The notes beneath the pieces are model-generated. The model did no database searches and was not told the origin of the DNA. It was given only the letters and a program-made list of their open reading frames with translations. DNA of 64,000 nt from Berberis thunbergii. Taxonomy: Eukaryota; Streptophyta; Magnoliopsida; Ranunculales; Berberidaceae. Positions 57,540 to 64,000 of this stretch are shown here, in pieces. The first letter of the stretch is position 1. Every line of letters starts with the position of its first letter. The translations under genes were made by a program, and so were the position numbers. The stretch lies in contig QNQO01000648.1 in the NCBI GenBank assembly GCA_003290165.1, positions 372,001-436,000 of the forward strand. The letters are read 5' to 3'.

Positions 57540-57977
57540 TCAGAATAAGTGGGAACATGGAGTGATACGTCCTCCATTGGGAAAAACATAATAGGGTTTA
57601 AGTCGATGATGTTTCACTTTAAACTCCTTCCCGGTTGTGACACTTTTAATCTGTATAGCACCATGGGGAAAAACATGAGTAACAATAAAAGGACCAACCC
57701 ATTCAGAATGTAACTTACCAGTTGTAAGACACGATTGGAAAAACAAGACTTTCTTTCCAATTACAAAAGTATTTCCATAGATCATCTGATCATGAAAAAC
57801 TATTGTGTTCTCCTTATAATTGCTTTTACTATCATAGACCTCATCCTGAATCTTTTTGAGTTCATTCAACTGTAATTTCTTCCACTTCTCTATGTTATAG
57901 GGAACTTTATTGCTTTCATATCCAATGGCAGTAATGATGGTGGTCTCAAGTTCATCCTCATTTCTAACGTTTGACAA
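57540..57977 (-). pseudogene. Athila-like integrase C-terminal fragment
   Basis: The 145-residue open frame contains KWKKLQLNELKKIQDEVYD, then FVIGKKVLFFQSCL, GKLHSEWVGPFIV and VFPHGAIQI. This is the end of the integrase of Athila-lineage Ty3 elements, including the GKLxSxWxGPF block that follows the catalytic core. The catalytic Asp, Asp, Glu residues are absent because the core is deleted. The next upstream sequence (58,003-58,371) is protease, so about 3 kb of pol is missing between them. The frame itself has no stop, which is notable for an otherwise dead pol. Confidence 0.85.
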
Positions 57978-58002
57978 TTTCTAGGCCAAATTGTCATTCA
58001 CA

Positions 58003-58371
58003 TTAATAGAAAAAACAAGAATGATTTTTAGTAATATATCTCGTGGCTTCGAAGATGTTGAAGCCAATCACTTCACCATCAAATTCCATGGCCAGTTTCC
58101 CCGCATGCACATCAATATTTGTCTTCGCAGTTTTCATGAAGAGATGCCCTAAAAGAAGAGGCAAAGGTGTTAAAAATTTCGAATCTTCCATCTCAAGCAC
58201 ATAGAAATCTGCTAGGAATATCAAATGGTTAATTTGCACTAACACATCTTCCAACAAACCTCGAGGATATGCATTAGAACGGTCAGCCAATTGAATAATA
58301 ACACCATCATTTTTTAGCTTCCCGACATTCATAGATCGATAAATAAAATACAACATAACATTTTGAAGCAC
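58003..58371 (-). pseudogene. Athila-like aspartic protease region
   Basis: The frame of 122 residues reads LADRSNAYPRGLLEDVLVQI then FLADFYVLEMED, PLLLGHLFM and NIDVHAGKLAMEF. This is the C-terminal half of the retropepsin-like protease of Athila and related elements, with the usual PLILGRPFL block slightly altered. The active-site Asp-Thr/Ser-Gly is upstream and not kept in this frame. The protease would cut Gag-Pol. Confidence 0.82.
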
Positions 58372-58915
58372 CTAAGTCTAGCATTGCATTTTCAATTTAG
58401 TATTACCGATAACACAAGGGATAATGAAACTATCCGGATATTTACACTTCGGCGGAAACTTCCTTTGAAGAACCGCGGAGACCTTCTCACTCACCTTAAC
58501 TACCTCTCCATCTCAAGGTCGTCTGTTTGTTGTGCAAAGATCCTTAAATTTTTTTGCATACTTAGGCACTTGCTTAATAGCGTCAAGAAGCGGAATATTG
58601 ACCTGGACTTTTCGAAAGGTTTCCAAGATTTACTTATCCTATTCATCTTTTCTAGATTTGGCAAACCTACCTAGAAAATGCGCAAAAGGTTGAGAAATAT
58701 TAGCAGAAACTGAATTTGGAATGCTCACTTCTTACCTTAGAGCTCTGGTGTTTCAACGATGGCTGGATCATCCTTATGCAATTCAACTTTCCTATTTCGA
58801 CCCTGTTTAGGGACTATTGGCTCATTCTCAATTTGCCTACCACTTCTCAATGTAATTGCTTTTGCAGTTTCAAACCCGCCTTTCGGATTGGAATGGTAGA
58901 ACTAGAAAGTTTTCC
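58372..58915 (-). pseudogene. decayed gag-protease linker
   Basis: No clean frame. Fragments lie between the zinc-knuckle part of gag and the protease. Confidence 0.5.
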
Positions 58916-60088
58916 TTATTCGCAAATTTGTCCAATAAACTCAGCTATCTGTCCCATCTGTAGCTTCAAATCTGTTATATATTTTTCTTGGTTATACTGA
59001 GAAATAGTTAATGATTTTAAAATCTCATCATAATTACGGGGCATACCTGAGTTGTGCTGAGGTGGTTCAGATGGTCCTTGAAAGAAACCAGGGGGTGGCC
59101 GATTCGAAGGTTGTTGTTGAGGTTGTTCTGAATTTCTCCATCCAAAGCTGGGATGATTTCTCCAACCTTCATTGTAAGTGTTCGAATAAGGGTTATTCCT
59201 ATAGTGATTTTGCCCCTGAAAACCTATTGCATTGACATTCTCCCAACCACCATTCTCATTCAGTTGATGACATTGATTAGATGGATGTCCTGCCTTAGTA
59301 CACACTCCACAAACTTATGCAATTCATAGCAAATTCGACTTCCCCAGAGCCTAAATCACAAGTGAAGTAAGATTAGCTATTTGAGCTTCCAAACTAGAAT
59401 TAGTACTTACCTCATTGACTTGGCGTGAAAGCTCTCCAATTCTTTCATACTGTTGGGCATTTCAGGCTCGGTTTGCAATCAAAGTCTTTGCTGCTGCTGG
59501 AGTTTTATCAACCAAAGCTCCTCCTGCCGCTGCATCTAACATTTGTCGTTCAAGAGGAAGAAATCCCTCATAAAAGTATTGAATCAGGAGCTCCTCCTTC
59601 ATCTGATGCTGCCGACATGATGCTATGAGAGTTTTGAAGTGCTCATAGTAAGAAGGATATGATTATCCTAGACCTTGCTCTATACCACTGATTTTCTTCC
59701 TCAACAAGATAATTTTGGAAGTTTGGAAATTTTTTTCTAGAAACACCTTCTTCATGCTATCCCAAGAATATAGTGTTCCAGAAGGTAGTTCATAAAGCCA
59801 ATCTTTAGCCCTATCATGTAGAGAAAAGGGAAATACTTTCAGCTTCAGGATGTTCTCATTCACAATCATTGGCGTCATACTGGAACATACAACTTCAAAT
59901 TCTTTTAAATGTTTATTTGGATCCTCCATAGAAAGACCATGATACTTTGGAATATGATGAAGTAGGCTGAATTTCAGATCGAATGATTCTGTCTTGCCCA
60001 ACGCGGCTATTGGATACTGAATGCACAGGGGTGCGAAATTGTCCAAAGTGGATCCCGAACGTCCTTTAATAGATCTATTGTCTCCCAT
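58916..60088 (-). pseudogene. Athila-like gag, frameshifted
   Basis: It begins MGDNRSIKGRSG at 60,088 and continues FAPLCIQYP, then HGLSMEDPNKHLKEFEVVC, KLKVFPFSLHDRAKDWLYEL and SWDSMKKVFLEKNF. This is the retrotransposon gag domain typical of the lineage. A frame break follows near 59,663. At about 59,317-59,271 the zinc knuckle CGVCTKAGHPSNQC is present with C-x2-C-x4-H-x4-C spacing. The rest (59,305-58,916) is a glutamine- and proline-rich linker. Gag would form the particle and bind the RNA. This is the best-preserved part of the element. Confidence 0.9.
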
Positions 60089-60317
60089 GACGAACTCTTC
60101 AGATTCAGATTCATTGCTAGATGTTTGTGACTCTTTTGTTTCTCTCCTTCATCTTCTAAATGTTTTCTCAGGCTCTGTATCGTATTTTAATAAGTTTTCG
60201 TTGGATCTCTTATTGAGCATGAACTGGTACCTGAGATAAAGACAAAAAAAAAGAAAAAAATCAATAAAAAAAACTTATAAATAAATAAAATCTAATGAAG
60301 TAATTAACAATTTTACT

Positions 60318-60342
60318 AATCCCCAGCAACGGCGCTAAAAAT
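60318..60342 (-). other. primer-binding site of the Athila-like element
   Basis: On the minus strand, directly after the LTR end TGCATCA, the sequence reads TTTTTAGCGCCGTTGCTGGGG. It resembles the TGGCGCCGTTGCCGGGG site known in Athila elements. Confidence 0.88.
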
Positions 60343-62129
60343 TGATGCACTATTTTAGTAGCAAACAACTTAATACCCTGTTTTGTCATTGTAGTATAGA
60401 ATAAGTAAGGATCGTTCTGGACCGGGGATTAGAGGGTTTGCCAATTAATATTAATAATAGCTAAAAGACAACTAACAACCTAATTAAGTAAATAATGGGA
60501 AATTGGATTTTTTAAATTAAACTATTAAAATAACTACGAAAATTACTGTAAAGATAATAAAACTAAAGTAGGGCAAATATGAGAAATTAGCTAAGGGTTT
60601 ATCTCCACACACAAAACATATGCTCATAAGGCAATCTTCAATAATCACTTGCTAATTCGTGAGTGACATTGCTCAAGATTAATCGTGACCAACACTGCAT
60701 TAATTTATTATTTTCCCAAGTTTGTTGAATTAAACTTAGCGCTACTTTCAAACTATTCTTATCATGCTATCTAATCAAGAATTACAAGTTAGATAACAAT
60801 CTAAGATCATTAAGTTTTGTGAAAAATATGAACACTGACTAGGCAATTACAAGTATAATCAACATCTTGTTCTTACCTAGGCTTTTACTTAACCTTACGA
60901 ACGTTCCTTGGTATTTACTACTTGTGAGTACAAAATTATAACAATTATGTGAAATTCTCCTATATTCTAGCCCCAGATCCTAGCATGTTTATTAAGTTGG
61001 CCACCTTAACAAACATACAAAAAAAAGTTCTCTATAAAGCAGTTAAGCAAAACACAATCACTAATAGCAAGGAAGATTAAATTCAATTAATTCATAAAAC
61101 ACATGTTCGGGGCTTCAAATCTACCCCTAACTAAGAGGAGTTTAGCTAGACATATTAATTTTGTTCAAAAATTAATCCATAATCAAGCTAAAATAAGAAA
61201 GAGTAAGAATAAACAAAACACTGTCACTGAGCGTGGTGGTAGAGAGAGTGTGATGGGTGCGAATAATAGAGAGGAAGAGAAATAAGTTTCTCTTCTTTTT
61301 TCGATGTCTGCTTCTTTACTCCTCCTATCCTTCTACTTGTGCGATCTGCTCCAGTGAGAAGAGGATGCGAGGGGGATGTAGGTGAGGGCTTTGGCTGAGA
61401 ACGAAAAGGGACGAAGAAGGAAGGAAGTAAACTAATTGGCGATGTGTCTCGATTGGGTTTAGGGTTGTGTGGTTGCGATAAAAGACAGAGATGCGATGAG
61501 ATGGATGTTTGTGGTTGCGAGGAAGAAAAGGGTTTGCGAGGATGGCAATGAAGAAAATTCTACGATGGTGATGAGAGGACGGTGAAGGGTCGATCGATGG
61601 TTGATGATGGGTTAGGTTTGGTGTGTGTGTGTTAGAAAGAAGAAGGGGATGATGGGGGTGGTGGGATGATGAACTGAGACAGAGATGGGGGACAAAAATG
61701 GTTGTGCTGTGGATTTTGTGAAGGAGAATAGGAAGATGAAGGCAGAATGGAGGCTTGTTGTGGCTGGGGGACTGCTGCGATGAGGGATCAATGAGGATGG
61801 GTTCGTGATGGCTTACGGCTGCGAGGATGGGTGGAAGATGAGGTTGTGGTTGCAAGGAGTCAAAAAGGCTGTGGATGGATGATTTCTTCAAAGCAAGGTA
61901 TCGTCCCTTTTTACACTTGTTTTCTTCTTGGTTTCCTTTTTTGCTCGGTTTCCTTTTGCAATCAGTATTTCTAAATTGCTAATTTGCTTCACTTAGCTTC
62001 TATTTTGGGATCTTGTAATTGGAAACCTACACAAACACAAAATAGCAATGAGTACCATAATTAACAAGTAATAGCCAAAAATACATATATAAATATGGTA
62101 CTAAAACTAGCCTAATTATGATTCTATCA
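60343..62129 (-). repeat. 5' LTR of the Athila-like element
   Basis: On the + strand it runs from TGATGCACTATTTTAGTAGC to GATTCTATCA. The GTTGG duplication follows at 62,130. It includes a 188-codon open frame on the minus strand (61,325-61,891) that is low-complexity and not conserved in the other LTR. Confidence 0.95.
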
Positions 62130-62565
62130 GTTGGTCACTTCTAATTGTTCGTTAGCTTGCAGATGAATAGGTGCTGAAAAGTGTTGTTTGATACTTGGGC
62201 CTTAACACAACTTTTTGACTTTTTTTGCCTTGTAATTGGGTTCCATTGACAATGACAATTACTTCGGGGACTATGAATCTGAGCTTTTCCTATCTTCGCC
62301 AATGATTCTACTTGTATCCATTTGGTGAAGTAGTCTACAACTACGAGGAGGGACATTTTTCTGTCGGATACTGAAAATGGGCTTACAATGTCCATTCTCC
62401 ATTCCGCAAATGGCCACGAGCTATTCAACGAGATTAGGTTTTGGCCTGGCATGTGAGTGTACAGAGCAAACCGTTGACATTTGTCACAAGTTCGAACTAT
62501 TTCATTTGCATTTTGTTGCATTGTTGGCCAGTAGTATCCCAATGTGCTTTGTGAAATAGTGTTCT
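62130..62565 (-). pseudogene. Tat-B integrase, N-terminal part
   Basis: The minus-strand frame (62,542 downward) reads MGYYWPTMQQNANEIVRTCD and KCQRFA, the end of the zinc-binding domain with its CxxC pair. It continues with PFAEWRMDIVSPF and VVVDYFTKWIQVESLAKI, the start of the catalytic core. The core then decays and is interrupted at 62,129 by the Athila-like element. It parallels Tat-A 29,840-30,300. Pol is also interrupted on its other side by the LTR at 62,566. Confidence 0.9.
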
Positions 62566-64000
62566 TGTAACACCTGTAATTTTTTGTGTGACTAATTTAC
62601 TTAATTTTAGAGTTTTTTTTATTTTTATTTAAAAGTGTTACTCCAAGATTTTTAGAAAACTTTTATTGATTTTTTAAGAGTGGGTGCCTTTAGAAATTCG
62701 ATGGGGCAAATAGCCACAAATAGAACTCCCCCATTTTCTCTCTTCTTTTTCATTTATCCCATGTGCATGAGATAACAACCCATACTCCTCTTCTCGTCCG
62801 GCGAACTCGAGTGATTCAACAGACTTCTCCGTTGAACCTTTCCATCTCTTATTCATTTCTCCTCTTCTTCCTCCCCTATCTTTTCCCCGTCGTTTCCTAC
62901 CCAAAAAACAAGAGTATCTAAGATGTGAAGCTCAATCAAAGCTATTGGAGGCTGATCGAGTAACTCCACTTCGATCATGCTCTCCAATGGTTTCGTGGTG
63001 TCATTTGGAGGTCGGAGACCCTACATGCAGAGGTGGTCGAGTGGCTGGCTAAAAATTTCATAAAAATATGAAGAGTGAGGTTCGCCGGCAATGGTTTTGG
63101 GTTGTGATTTGTAGGTGAGCTTTGATCCATGGTTCAGAGGTATTGGGGGAGCTTGTCACGCCGACTCCAGTAGATTAAAGTGAGTATGACCCTATTTTAT
63201 TCAGTTTGAGTGTTATATTAGTTTGCGCGTTAGTAATAACCACTAATATTGGATAATTTATGTTAGGGGTGAATAAGTCTTTGGATTTTTGCGTTCCATT
63301 GCATGGATCAGGTCTACATGTTTGTGGGGAGGTTTATTTGTCATGATGTTACATAGGATAATTGCAAATTTGGATGTTCTGTATGCTTAATAGGGATATA
63401 ACGTCATACAAAAGCTATTTTTAGAGTTTAATTGGTAAAATTGAGTTTAATTATTGTATAGATGTTTTCCTAACTTGTAATCATCTAATTTCAATTAATT
63501 TAGTGGGTGTTTCAACTGGGTTTAGAGGGCTTAATCGATTTGTTTTGAATCCTTTTAGGACTATTTTTTGGGACTTAAACATGCTTGTTTTGAGTCTGTA
63601 TTGGGCTGCACTTTGCCCCCTAGACATGTCAAATTCAAGGTTGGGTTAGATTTCTTTTTGACACAGAAAACTAGGTTGTTTCAGGGCTGATCTGGCAGCG
63701 CCTTTTTGGCTGGATGTAGGTCAGGGTAATGAGAATTTCATTATGTCTGCATGGATGTTTACCTCCACCTTGATGTGTTTGCATGCTTATGATGGCTTAT
63801 ACTTCTTGTTGAAATACAAACTTTGACCATGCATGATGTTAAAGGTTTTTTTGTATAAATGTTTCTGAGTTGTAATATGAAGAACCAAGTAAGTTTTGTA
63901 GTTGATGAGTTATTTGATTAAGGCATGAAACCAATGGAGTGATATGAACATGCTTATGAATATAATGGATTGCGAAGTTAATTCGATCCATGAATTTTTC
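62566..64000 (+). mobile_element. probable LTR of a chromovirus-type Ty3/gypsy element, continuing past the window
   Basis: The alignment with Tat-A pol stops at 62,565 and the sequence then begins TGTAACACCTGTAATTTTTT, the usual start of Tekay/Del-like LTRs. Further signs are ACTCCCCCATTTTCTCTCTT and CT-rich leader sequence at 62,730-62,890, with no long coding frame. The right end, primer site and target duplication are outside the window, so the assignment is provisional. Confidence 0.6.

Larger units (their letters stand above)
53800..62129 (-). mobile_element. Athila-like Ty3/gypsy element nested in Tat-B
   Basis: Two LTRs (53,800-55,639 and 60,343-62,129) flank gag, protease and integrase remnants on the minus strand. 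The target duplication is GTTGA on the left (53,795-53,799) and GTTGG on the right (62,130-62,134), one mismatch. Tat-A keeps the unoccupied site near 29,832-29,840 (GATTGGTCACTTC). The pol gene has lost reverse transcriptase, RNase H and most of integrase, so the element is non-autonomous. LTR copies differ at frequent positions, so it is not recent. Confidence 0.95.

Noticed and set aside
61325..61891. 188-codon open frame on the minus strand
   Set aside because: It lies wholly inside the Athila-like LTR, is a Ser/His/Pro-rich low-complexity reading, and the equivalent stretch of the other LTR (54,938-55,255) is not conserved as a frame.

Overview
This window is nuclear DNA of a eudicot-like flowering plant and consists almost wholly of transposable elements (TEs), many nested in one another. 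The assignment rests on broken, intron-containing pieces of plant gene families (ETO1-like TPR protein, TGA bZIP factor, plasma-membrane H+-ATPase, Mediator subunit MED16, LAMMER kinase AFC and others) and on plant-type Ty3/gypsy (Tat and Athila-like), CACTA and hAT elements. I found no intact host gene, tRNA, rRNA or CRISPR array.

Layout. (1) 1-230 holds an HSP90 gene scrap. (2) About 245-17,871 is a Tat-type Ty3/gypsy retroelement on the + strand (Tat-1) with LTRs, primer-binding site, shrunken gag, protease, a 128-bp tandem array and an antisense accessory gene. A 9.4-kb CACTA element (Pack-CACTA-1, 2,003-11,374) interrupts its protease and carries exons of PP2C, an ETO1-like protein, CPN60, APUM24 and a TGA bZIP factor. 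(3) 17,872-23,262 is AT-rich and holds a LAMMER-kinase scrap split by a hAT element (21,678-22,662). (4) 23,263-31,831 is a second Tat element on the - strand (Tat-A) with a 3' LTR, a + strand accessory gene, about 27 units of a 78-bp tandem repeat, and pol remnants. (5) 31,832 to about 32,780 is an LTR fragment. (6) 33,630-40,772 is a GC-rich hairpin MITE split by Pack-CACTA-2 (33,740-40,701, 3-bp target duplication). That element carries pieces of an H+-ATPase, MED16, a DEAD-box helicase and one unidentified gene, and contains a solo LTR with a perfect 5-bp duplication. (7) 40,834-48,325 holds four more hairpin MITEs, a duplicated segment, a CACTA MITE, two hAT elements and another MITE. (8) 48,326 onward is the left end of a third CACTA family. 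(9) 49,151-62,565 is a third Tat element (Tat-B, - strand). An Athila-like element (53,800-62,129, - strand) is inserted in its integrase, and a probable chromovirus LTR from 62,566 interrupts it again and runs off the window.

How the parts relate. All three Tat elements share one plan: pol, then a tandem array, then an accessory gene transcribed against pol, then the 3' LTR. Tat-A and Tat-B are close relatives, so Tat-A shows Tat-B's uninterrupted integrase. Both Pack-CACTAs hold only + strand exon runs from several unrelated genes. Introns are kept in correct phase, and no transposase is visible. The strongest candidates for new biology are the two gene-fragment-carrying CACTAs, the accessory gene with its own TATA box, and the GC-rich hairpin MITE family.
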